This document shows, piece by piece, positions 35,001-45,400 of a stretch of 64,000 bases of DNA. The stretch comes from Linum tenue (Eukaryota > Streptophyta > Magnoliopsida > Malpighiales > Linaceae). The stretch covers positions 930,001 through 994,000 of the forward strand of contig CAMGYJ010000003.1 of NCBI GenBank assembly GCA_946122785.1. The letters are read 5' to 3'. The notes beneath the pieces were generated by a model. It did no database searches and was not told where the DNA came from. It was given only the letters and a program-made list of their open reading frames with translations. The position numbers and the translations under genes are program-made. The number at the start of each line of letters is the position of its first letter. Within the stretch, counting starts at the first letter, position 1.

Positions 35001-35964
35001 ATGGCTGCGGTTAACAAGGTTATTTTCGGCGATGAGGATGTGGCTGTCGGTGCTCTCCGACGAGAGCTCTCCCTCCTGGGTCGGGTTGTTGGCGACGCGC
35101 CCCCGCTGGCCAGTCTCCAGCACACACTTGGCCGGCTCTGGGGGTGTCACGGAGCGCTGTCAATCAGCCCGCTTTCGGATGGCCTGCTCCAGTTCGTCTT
35201 CCCCAGTGTGGAGGATCGGAATCGGATCAGGAAGATTTCCCCCTGGTTTCTTCCCAAATTTCTGGTCAATCTCGTTCCCTGGGTGGCAGTTACCCCCGCA
35301 GTTTCTGATCAACTCTGGCGTGTTCCTCTCGGGCTACACTTCTGGGCGGTTCCAATGGAATGCTGCACAAAGAAGATGGCCATCCTTCTGGGCCAAGCGA
35401 TTGGGAGAACTTCCTCCCCCTCAGTTCACCGCATTCCTCAAACAGGGGAGGTCTACCTCCGTGCAGTTGTAGGAGTGGATGGGCGCCTTCCCTTGCCAGT
35501 CTCGGTTCCTGCCTCACACGAGAGCCTTGGTGTGGGTGACTTCGAGGCCATTGTGAAGTATGAAAGACTGCCCCAATTCTGTTTCCTATGTGGGATCCTG
35601 GGTCATGTTGCCCAAAGCTGCCCTCGGAGTGAGGAACTTGCCTCTGCTGTCCCAACTTATGGGAGCCATACACTGGTCCAGTAAGGGGCCTAAGGTGAAT
35701 GAACAAACCCTTATGCGCAAGAAGATGTTCACCTGGGTTCGTTCTGGCAAAAGTGGACCGGGATCCCAGCACCACCCCCTCTTGCTTGGAGCTGCTCCCT
35801 CTGCTGCGACTACCTCAAGGGTGAGGGATCTCCCTCATGACCTGCTCCCCGAGGCCCCAGCTTCTAAGCGATCGCGTACGGAGGGCATCCCTGCAGAATC
35901 GGAGAATAATCAGCAAGCTTTGATGGCGGCTACCAGCCAGAACTGGGCCCAGTCCCCCAAATGA
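35001..35964 (+). pseudogene. LINE ORF1 (nucleic-acid-binding protein), frameshifted
   Basis: From ATG 35001 (MAAVNKVIFGDEDVAVG) the frame runs through a DUF4283-like region to a CCHC knuckle (CFLCGILGHVAQSC), and then hits a stop at 35684. The second frame that carries on (WSSKGPKVNEQTLMRKKMF to WAQSPK, stop 35962-35964) indicates a single frameshift near 35650-35690. ORF1 proteins of this type coat the LINE RNA. The ORF1 stop overlaps the ORF2 start as ATGA. Confidence 0.75.
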
Positions 35965-38900
35965 GTATATTGGCATGGAATTGTAGGGGGCTGGGCTCTC
36001 CCCTTACAATTCCCTCTCTGTTCGGAGTCATTAGGCGATTCTCTCCGTCTGTCATCTTCCTTAGCGAGACCAAGAGGGACGATGAGTTTGTACATAATAA
36101 GCTGTTGCGTCTAGGATACTCCTTTGCTCACTGTGTTTCAGCTGTTGGTAGGGCAGGAGGGTTAGTGGTAGCTTGTTCCCCTAATGTTAGCTGTAGCATC
36201 CAGGGAGAGTCTGGTTTTTTCTTGTTCATAGAGTGTCAGCATGCTGTGTGGGGTGTAATTGGAGTTATTTTTGTCCATCTCCATTATGATGTACATATTA
36301 GAGTTGATCAGTTTAATGAAATTGCGTCCTTGGTCTTGTCGTATGCCTCCCCCTTAATTGTAATTGGAGATTTTAATTGCATTCTGTTTGCTGCCGAGAA
36401 GCAGGGAGGCCGCCTTCCCTCCTTTGCTTCAATGAACCATTTTCATGCTTTCCTTGATACTACTGGTCTGGTTGACTTGGGCTATAAGGGTGCTCCTTTT
36501 ACCTGGTCTAATAGGCAGGGTTTAGATTCACATATCTTAGAAAGATTGGATCGTGGATTAGCTAATGATTCTCTGATTGGTGGCTGGCCAAATATGCAGG
36601 TATCGCATCTAACAGACTTGGGGTCGGACCACCGGATGTTGCTTCTGCAATTCGTCCTCGGTTCTGGGAAAGGGAAGCCCCGCTTCCAGTTTGACCGCCG
36701 GTGGTGCTATAATCCAGAGGCGAAGGAGACTGTCACCCTTCAATGGCAGCAAGTGTTCCCAGGAACCCCTCAGTTCCAACTATTTGCTGCTCTTAAGGCA
36801 ACCCGCCATCAGCTTGTGGAGTGGGCCAGAATGGGTACAACAAACTCAGCTCGACAAATCCGGGAGCTTCGCGCTGCTATTGAGTCTAGTGATGGCAATT
36901 TCAACCCGCCCCGCGGGTATTATCCGACCTGACCCGCGATGGGGCGGGTATTACCCGACCCGCGATAGCGTGGGGCGGGGCATGGGTATCTACTTCCGAC
37001 CTGCCCTGCCCCGTCCCGTCCCGTCCCGTTCTAGACTCATTTTATCTCAATGCTTACAATATCTATACATATTTCTCCTATTTTGACTATTCTTCAACTA
37101 GTTAGAGTCGATCTTTCAACTTGTTAGGTTCAATTATCCATTCTATTATCAATATTTTTCATTCATAAAGTGTTTTTCCTTACGTTCTATTGTAAAAAGT
37201 AAAATTTACTTGTGTTTTTTTTTTTTTGAACAACATGTAAGAGTGGGTCGACCCGCCCCGCCCCGTACCCGCGCGGGTTTTACCCGCCCCGACCCGTAGT
37301 AGCGTGGGGCGGGGCATGGGAATTGAGGTACCCGCCCCGCCCCGCCCCATTGCCATCACTAATTGAGTCTGAGAAGGAATTGGTGGCTATCAATTGGGAT
37401 ACGATCAAGGGCCTGGAAGTCCAGCTTGCTGCTGCCTTCCGTGAGGAGGAAATCTTCTGGAAACAAAAGTCTCGAGTCAACTGGCTGCATCGGGGAGACG
37501 CCAATACCGACTTTTTCCACTCCCAAGTTCGCCAGCATCGTCGGCAGAACCTCATCGAAGTCCTTAGGGATGAGCACGGGAATGTCTATTACGAAGAGGA
37601 AGCTAAAGGCGAGGTGGCGGTCTCATTTTACCAGCGTCTTTTTTCGTCAAATGGGAACTCTCCGCACTTCCTCCTTGCTGCTCTTGGACTTCCTAGGAAG
37701 GTTTCGGATGAGCAGAATCGCGTCCTCACTGAACAGGTCACTCTTGCCAAAATCCGAAGGGCGATGTTCAGCATAGGACCTCATCAAGCCCCCGGGTCGG
37801 ACGGTTTTACAGGGGCTTTCTTTCAAGCCTATTGGGACTTAATTGGGCCCACAGTTTCGACAGCGGCAACCTCCTTCTTCCGGTCTGGTCGCTTGCTTCA
37901 CAACCTAAACCACACGCTGCTCACCCTTATCCCCAAAGTCCCCAATGCGGAGTTTATGAAGCAGATGAGGCCGATTGGACTCTGCCAAGTCTTCTACAAG
38001 GTCCTAGCTAAGATCTTGGCTAACCGGCTAAGCTCAATTTTGCCGGAGATTGTTAGTGAATCTCAGAATGGGTTCGTCAAGGGTCGGGACATATCTGACA
38101 ACATCCTAATTGCGCAAGAAGTTATGCAATTCCTAAAGACTAAATCTCAGGGGCGTGAGAAGTGGATGGCGGTCAAGCTCGACATGGAAAAGGCATATGA
38201 CCGCGTCGAATGGGGTTTTCTTTTTGCAGTTATGGAGGCACTGGGTTTTAATGATCAATGGATGAAGTGGATCCGAGCTTGTGTCACGTCTGTGTCTTTC
38301 CCCCTGATTCTCAACGGAACTGAGCATGGATACTTCCGACCGGAACGGGGGATACGTCAAGGAGACCCTCTCTCCCCCTTGCTCTTTGCGCTGTACACTG
38401 AAGCATTCTCCGCCATGATATCTGGAGCTGTTAACTCGAACCAGCTCCATGGATTGAAGGTACACCGCCGCGCTCCCTCAATCTCACATCTCCTATTCGC
38501 GGATGATTCTTACCTCTTCCTGCGGGCCTCCGGACCAGAGTGCAGCTCGCTTCTCCACCTCCTTCAGCTCTATGAGCAGGCCAGTGGGGCAAAGGTAAAT
38601 TTGTCCAAGTCCTCTGTGTATTTTAGTGCTAATGTTTCTTCTCTGGAAGCGTCGCAGATTGCTGGTCAGCTGGGTATCTCCTCGATTGGACCGCTGGACA
38701 GATACTTGGGCTTACCCTCTCAGGTTCAACGGTCAAAGGTTCAAACTTTCCAGTATGTGGAAGATGCACTGGCTGCCCGTATTCGGAGTTGGAAATCAAA
38801 AGCCCTCTCGCTTGCAGCCAAGGAGGTTATGATCAAGTCAGTTGGGTCGGCTACACCGGTTTATACAATGCTTTCTTTTAGACTTCCTTCTACCAGTTGC

Positions 38901-40526
38901 CGTCGCTTGAATAGTCAGCTGGCGCGCTTCTGGTGGGCGGGGCAGGACAAGGAGTCCGGTATCCACTGGATCTCGTGGCCTGCGGTCTGTGTTAGTAAGT
39001 TTCAGGGGGGACTTGGGTTCAAGGACTTTGACCTCTTCAACATTGCGATGCTCGCAAAGCAGGCGTGGAAGCTCGTACATGACCCATCGTCCACCTTAGG
39101 CAGGTTGTACAAGGCGCGCTATCACCATAATTGCTCTTTCCTCAATGCGGCGGTGGGGACAAGACCTTCTTGGGCTTGGCAGGGGGTCCTGGAAGGGCGG
39201 AAGCTGCTGAATAAGGGCCTTCGTTGGCAGGTGGGCTGCGGGTCAGCTATTGATATCCTCAATCAGGTCTGGCTCCCTTCCTCTCCTCCTTCCTCTCCGA
39301 AGCTACTCCCTGGGGTGACTCTACAAAACCCCTATGTCGCATCTCTCATCCATCCTGCTACTCGCACTTGGAACATGGAGCTTCTTCAATCTCTCTTTCA
39401 GGTGGACAGCATCAAGTGGATTCTGTCTATCCCATTACCTTCTGCTCCAATGCGGGACCGCCTCATCTGGCACTACTCGACCTCGGGTATCTACACGGTG
39501 AAGTCCGGCTACCAGCTCTTGTCGGCCGATCGCTCTTCAGGATTTGATCCGCTCCCGGTACTTTTGGATTCCAAATTCTGGAAATTTCTGTGGAACTTGC
39601 CTGTGCCTCCGAAGTTAAAATTCTTCCTATGGCGCCTTGTGCGGGGATTTCTCCCTCTGTGTGTTGTGCTTAAACAGAAAACACTATGTAAGGAGGATAT
39701 ATGTCCGATTTGTGCAGAAGGGGCTGAATCCTTTTCCCATTGTTTCTTCTCTTGCAGGATAGCGCGGGGTGTATGGGAGTTAGCTGGATTAGACACAATT
39801 CGGGTGGCGGTCTGTCAACTCAGTCAAGATGCTGCCTGGCATCACATTTTCTTTAACTCCCAGTTATCCAAAGTGCAGGTTGCTGAAGTTGTCTTCCTAG
39901 TATGGCGCATCTGGAAAGGAAGATGCTGGTCGGTTCATGACCATGTGCAGTACCTTCCCCTAGCTCTCCACCGCCAATTCCGGGTCCAAGTGGATGAGTG
40001 GCAAGACGCTATGGCCAGCCAGCCGCGTAACCCGACGGCAGGGAGGCAGCAGCCTATGCCGAGCCCGCCTGTTTCCAATCCCCCGGGAGGCCTCCTTCTT
40101 AGATTTGATGGGGCATTTAATAAATGCACAGGTGGCAGCGCGGGATTTGTTGGGTATGCAGCAGGTTCTTCCTTGATTTGTGCATATGGTAAATTTTATC
40201 CAGGTTTGACCGATCCATTTCTTGCGGAGCTTCTTGCTCTTCGTGATGCTATGGTTTGGTGCGTTAATCATGGATATTATAACGTTTGTTTCTGTGGAGA
40301 CTCCCTACTAGTTATCCGACGGGCTGAGGAGAATGAGGTGCACCATGAGACCGGTGGGGCAATCCTGGAGGAGATCAGACTGCTGAAGTCAAGCTTCGTT
40401 TGCATTAAGTTTGTTTTTGCTTCGCGTAGGACTAACAGGGCTGCCCATTTAGTGGCAAAAACGGCCCTTGCACCGGCAGCTCGACATTCGGTTGACTGCC
40501 GCTATTTACTTTTCAACTCCTTGTAA
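35961..40526 (+). pseudogene. LINE ORF2 (endonuclease, reverse transcriptase, RNase H), split by a hAT MITE
   Basis: ORF2 starts MSILAWNCRGLG. Endonuclease motifs are FLSETK, IGDFNCIL, ERLDRGLAND and SDHRMLLL. After the insertion at 36887-37361 the frame resumes with RT (GFVKGRDISDNI, KLDMEKAYDRVEW, RQGDPLSPLLFALY, LLFADDSYLF), a zf-RVT region (LPVPPKLKFFLWRL, CPIC) and a C-terminal RNase H-like domain (FDGAFNKCTGGSAG, ELLALRDAMVW, CGDSLLVI). Leaving out the insert and one target copy, 926 + 3157 bases make exactly 1361 codons, so the MITE is the only lesion I see in ORF2. Confidence 0.9.
36887..37361. mobile_element. hAT-type MITE in LINE ORF2
   Basis: The ends are TAGTGATGGCAAT and its inverse ATTGCCATCACTA, flanked by a perfect 8-base duplication ATTGAGTC (36879-36886 and 37362-37369). 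An 8-bp duplication and a (T/C)A-G-GATGGC end are hAT hallmarks. The subterminal 80 bases on each side are rich in ACCCGCCCCGC and GCGGGT, the centre is AT-rich, and no gene lies inside the 475 bases. Confidence 0.93.
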
Positions 40527-40854
40527 TCACCTGTCTATCTGCAATCTATCTATGGCAAAAAAAAAATGTGAGACTTATCCGTAATTCGATTACTGGACCA
40601 CACATTACGGAAAATTTACATAACACAATTCTATAAATGTTATGTAAATAACAAATACACTAAGTAAAAAATATGAAATAAAAGTTATTTCATATGTATC
40701 AGATAAACAAATATATTAGGTAAGTCTTCCGTAATAGTTAAGACAATACGTAAAGCTTATCCAACTCCTTTGTAAATTATTTTATCTCCACTAAATCATT
40801 CAATTAGTGAATAAAATTTTAAATCTAATTAATTTCTCACCGTCGCAAAGCGCG

Positions 40855-40940
40855 GGTCAAAAAACTAGTGGATATAAATGACTCTGCCTATAGGACTCAA
40901 AAAACTAGTGGATATAAATACTCTGCCTATAGGACTCATA
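40855..40940 (+). repeat. Tandem duplication of about 40 bases across the Helitron 3' end
   Basis: TCAAAAAACTAGTGGATATA, AA(T), CTCTGCCTATAGGA occurs twice back to back (first copy from 40858, second from about 40898). The first copy straddles the proposed Helitron end CTAG/T, so either the end was duplicated after insertion or the target already held the repeat. Confidence 0.8.
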
Positions 40941-41089
40941 ATTTAGCAATCGCGTTACAAACGTTGTTTCTGAAGCTCGTGGTCACTCGCCATGTTGACT
41001 CGAACTACATTCTGTAGCACTCTGCTCACCTCGATATTGATCCTTCGGCATACATTTGCAGACATCTCTCCCATCATACATCTTTCCTG

Positions 41090-41350
41090 TTTCGTTGATT
41101 TCAGTAGCTAGCTACAACCAGTTGAGAGGAATAACTTGATGATTTTTGTCCTTGTTGCATGTGGTATATGAACTCGATGATTAATGGTTGATTAATAAAA
41201 GCATATTCATATTGCAGTTGAACTGATATGTATATAGTCGGATGGATCGGGTTTGATATATAGTTAGAATTCATCTTAGCCGACTGGTTGTGTATGAGAT
41301 TTCGCGCCAGTGTTTGTTCTTTTTTTTTATCTGAATGTACTTGTGTTTTC
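41090..41350 (+). pseudogene. 3' UTR remnant of a duplicated GDSL lipase gene
   Basis: This stretch matches the 3' UTR of the intact GDSL gene (49178-49390): CAGTTGAGAGG(A/G)ATAA(C/G)TTGATGATTT, GAT(G/T)AATG(G/A)TTGATTAATAAAA, GCATAT/TTTCA, GTATAATCGG-like and GATTGGTT-like phrases in the same order. No coding exon remains upstream. It is best read as the tail of a lost tandem copy. Confidence 0.65.
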
Positions 41351-41535
41351 GTTCCCAACATTCGTGTTTTACCTTATGCAATTGAGTTGATTCTACTTTG
41401 GTATCCACGATAATCCAACTATAGTTCAATTATGTATCGAAATAGTTCACGCCATTTTCATGTACCACAATAATCCACTAACACATTCCTATTCTACAGA
41501 GTTACTAAACTAGACAAAATATAATTTAATTAATT

Positions 41536-41926
41536 GGTGGCTACTTCGGTGCACTCACTTAACTCTAAAAGTGTCTGTAATACATCAAATTTTAAACTTT
41601 AATTACTACTCTCAATCTATTATGATGATATAACATAGAATCATAACAAATCAATCTATTACCCTAACCCCTTAACCTTCAATTTTGAATTTCAACCCAA
41701 AATCCCAAATTGTAAACCTAAACCCTAACCCTAAATTCCTAAATTCTAAATCCTTTGAATTAAAGTAAATTTTGAATGAATTTTTTTCAAATTAATGTGC
41801 TTCTTGTTCATAATATCATAAGCAACAATTGATACCGTTTTGACATGAATCGCATGCTCATAATGACAATTATGAGGCAGGTGCACTGAGTGCACCCGAA
41901 AAAGTGGGTGCACCGAATACGCCACC
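41536..41926. mobile_element. MITE with GGTGGC(T/G)(A/T)(C/T)TTCGGTGCAC ends
   Basis: The left end GGTGGCTACTTCGGTGCAC is the inverse of the right end GTGCACCGAATACGCCACC with a few changes. TAATT flanks both sides within AT-rich DNA, too simple to fix the duplication length. The interior is AT-rich and includes a telomere-like AAACCCTAACCCTAAA stretch near 41715. The superfamily is uncertain; the ends recall MULE-type MITEs. Confidence 0.6.
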
Positions 41927-42467
41927 TAATTATATATATATATACTATCACAATGCACCATATGTCATATGTGCCATAATATTGTCAACGGATATGAACA
42001 ACTTATTTGAACACAAAAGATTATTCTTTACACCAACTGGCTGGACTCAAGCTAGTAAGAAAAAGAATCGTAGGATTCACATTTCTAGCAACTCGCCAAA
42101 GCTATTTTGACTCGTACGTAAAGTTGACCACCACGAGTTCCCAGCTTGCAAGCACGCAAAGGGGAGTCGGAGCCTCTAATTTGTTTGTGTATATTAATAC
42201 TCACCACGTTTCTCCCGCTGCAATAAGACGACCTTAAATATAAATCATCCAAAACAAGACGACCTTATGCGAACTCCCTCTCATGTCCAGAGTTGACCTT
42301 AATGTTGCTAAATTTATATGCCACCATTTAATAATCACTCAACACCACCTTATACTTCTTGAATATATACAGCAGAGTTCCATCTCTTGGTATGCAAATG
42401 ATGAACACACACTACCCTGTCCTACTCCAAAACCCAACCTTCTTCTAGTTCGAATCGCCCTGGTTTC
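41927..42467 (+). promoter_or_regulatory. Upstream region of the GDSL lipase gene
   Basis: AT-rich, with no recognisable gene. It starts right at the MITE end, so the MITE lies within about 550 bases of the start codon and may be part of the promoter. A repeated phrase AAGACGACCTTA occurs near 42224 and 42256. Confidence 0.35.
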
Positions 42468-45400
42468 ATGAATTTGTCGGGTATTCATCAGACGATTCGA
42501 GATATCCTCGGATCGTCAAAACATAATGGCATTCTCTCCGTACTTGTTCAGCTGATAAGCTTTGTGCTACTATTCAACGTTACTGCAGCAGCATCAGGCG
42601 CCGTTCCAGCAGCAGTGTTCACGTTTGGGGATTCGTTAGTCGATACAGGGAACAACAACTACGTAGTCACCATTGCGAAGAGCAACTTCCCGCCATATGG
42701 GAGAGATTTCCCCGGCGGGAAACCCACCGGAAGGTTTAGCAATGGCAGACTCTTCCCTGACTTCATAGGTACCAAATATGATCTCCCTTCTGTTTCTTCG
42801 TTTTATGTGATGTTTTAGCAATGTTTGTGGGGAGGTGATTGGGGTTTATAGTCCGTTACAACTTCTCGAATCGTGATACATTTCTAGTGGTTCAATTTGT
42901 ATCTTTATACAATCAAAATTCGAGTTGATTTTGTTTTCGAGTATGATAAGGAGTTATTGCCTGTTTTTTTTTTTCCTTCTTCTTTTCAAAACAATATTTG
43001 ATCTTTTCATAGTCGTCATCTAAAATTTCAATTTGTACTCTTCTAGAAACATTATTCGGGCGGGGATTCTAACAAACCGGTTATTACGAAATATTAACTT
43101 CTTATTATGTAAATATTGATATATGGATGACCAATGGCCTACCACATTAGATGCTCACTTGGGAGTTACATGTAACCCCTATTTCTACATCATTATCTCT
43201 CATTCATATGCATTGATATAAGGGTGTAGTGGTTACCAAAGTGTGCCTATAAATATAGCACACCATTGTATCAAAACTTAAGAATGAATATGAAAGCTCA
43301 CTTCCCCCTATCTTCTTTGTGTCTTTCCCTCTCTAATCTTCTCTTGTAGTTGTTTATATTACATTAGTTTCATAACACGTTATCAGCACGAAGCTCTGCC
43401 AAAATTATCATGGCTCAAAGACTCTCGACATAATCTAAGATATTGGAGTAAGATCACAATATGATCAAGGTATGTAATTCTTAGATCCATTCTTATCTTG
43501 TTGACTTATTTGTGTTGAGATTATCTCATTCCAATATATCAAGATGGGTGCTACATCTCGTATCCATTGATATTTTATCACGTCGATCTATTTGGTTTAA
43601 CAAGAAAAGTAATATAAGTGATAAGTTAATTTCTCAGTTCTCAGTGTTATCCTATTCTTATCCATCATACATTGATATGTGAAAAATGCAAGTTCCAAGA
43701 GCCCATATATTCCCCAGAAGTGGAAATTGAAGAATTCAAGGGCAAAGAAAGAAAAGGACATGATAATAAGAATATTGGTTCGGTATGTTACCATTGTAAT
43801 GGAAAAGTGTGTTTGTCTCGTACCCGTTGTACGCAAAAGACTTTATTCTACCAAGAATCAAAGGGATGAGCAAATTCAAATATGCTGATGCAATATCAAT
43901 ATTATGGAACATATTTTTTTGTATTATAAGTTGGTATATTCTCCATTAAAGATGAAAATGATATTGCACTTGAGACATTTTCATTCCCAGAAGTGAATGA
44001 AATAATTTATTCCCCGAAGTGAATGAAACTATAAACATAATTATATATGTGGTAAATGTATTGTATGGATATTTTCACCAGAAGTGAGAAAAGAGGAGAA
44101 AAATGAGAATTATAAATAAGGATGACACCATAATTGCATTATCAAAGTCATGATAACATAATGTACCTGTTGTTCATTATAATGTATAATGAAATAAATT
44201 TAAAATCACCCAGTTAGTGATGGTATTGTTTCAAATAAATCTTATTTAATTTTCACAATTGTAGTATTATGATTCTTATTTCTTTTATGTTTTATTGTGA
44301 CGTTATTTTTCATACATAATTTAATTTGATAACCTTTATGTAGAACAATTAACTTGATAAATTATCATTTTTGTCTTAAGTTTGAAATATTCTCATTTAT
44401 TATTTTTATTATATTTTTATAAAGTATGAGTATTAGAAAAATTTCATATAAACTATATGGTAGAGTACATAAATAAGAAAAAACTTCCGAAGAGCCTATG
44501 TTTAGTTACTTGAAGTAACTAAATTATGTACTCGTGATAACACTTTGTGATGATATTCACTATGAATTTGTGTTTACTAAGAATGCATCAAATCATAAGT
44601 CCCCGGAAGGGTGGAATATGGTACAAAATATGATAAAGCTTTAAAGGAGCTAATTTTGTGACCTGAAGGAACCAAACTACCTAGTGATGATGCATTACCC
44701 AATTAAAAGGATATTCGTAAAATGAATATCTTATCAAGAAAATAGTTAAACTAATATTTGCATCACAAATATGTACTACATGTATATTAGTACAATCAGT
44801 ACACATAAAAGTGTAAACCAGAAGTTTACAGGATTTGATAACTCGATAATTGGTTGGTCCGGTTAGACCATCCCGGATCTTGATGTGAAAAAGAAAAAAA
44901 TTCTTTGAGAATTCATGAGAACATAATATGAGAAGTCAAAGAACTCTTCAACTAAAAGAATTATCATGTCATGTTTGTTCTCAACGAGAATAGAACAATT
45001 GATCATCGCTTGTATAAGAGTTGGCAAATCTCTTAAGATTTTATGGACGTGGATGCAGAACAATACATCAGTCATGTGGATCATTTATGAATTTGATGGG
45101 TTGCTGCATCAAATGGATGATCACTTTATTTTATCTAATCGCAACCCGATGTTTGCGAGATTGATTGCCTCACTATGGATACATTTTGATGGTTATCCAA
45201 TCAAACACCACTTTGCTAAGAGAACAAACTGAGCCTTCTGGTCTCTTGTCGAGGACATGCTAGCTGACAAGTGATAGTATTGGTTCACATCTAACCAACA
45301 AGTTATCATAAGTTCCCCCCTTTTTACAAATGGTTTTGGTCAGAAACTTAACATTTCCCATATGAGAATATAAGGGTGTGCCGCATACATCCCAATTGCT

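Larger units (their letters stand above)
34707..40566 (+). mobile_element. L1-type LINE with target-site duplication
   Basis: A 14-base duplication, TGTGAGACTTATCC, lies at 34693-34706 and 40567-40580, directly outside a 5' leader starting with an AAAG microsatellite and a 3' A-run at 40557-40566. Between them are ORF1 and ORF2. At 5.86 kb (5.38 kb without the inserted MITE) it is close to full length for plant L1 elements. Confidence 0.92.
32702..40868 (+). mobile_element. Candidate non-autonomous Helitron carrying a LINE
   Basis: The left end TCTTCTATTCTATTAAAGC followed by GCAAGTTTAAAAACACTG resembles common plant Helitron 5' ends. The right end has CACCGTCGCAAAGCGCGGG (an imperfect hairpin), then TCAAAAAACTAG followed by T. 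The insertion would lie between A (32701) and T (40869), as Helitrons prefer. No Rep/helicase is present. Without the LINE the element would be about 2.3 kb of AT-rich filler. The call rests on terminal motifs only. Confidence 0.5.

Noticed and set aside
41700..41750. Interstitial telomere repeat
   Set aside because: Only two to three degenerate AAACCCTA-like units inside a MITE; common by chance in AT-rich plant DNA.
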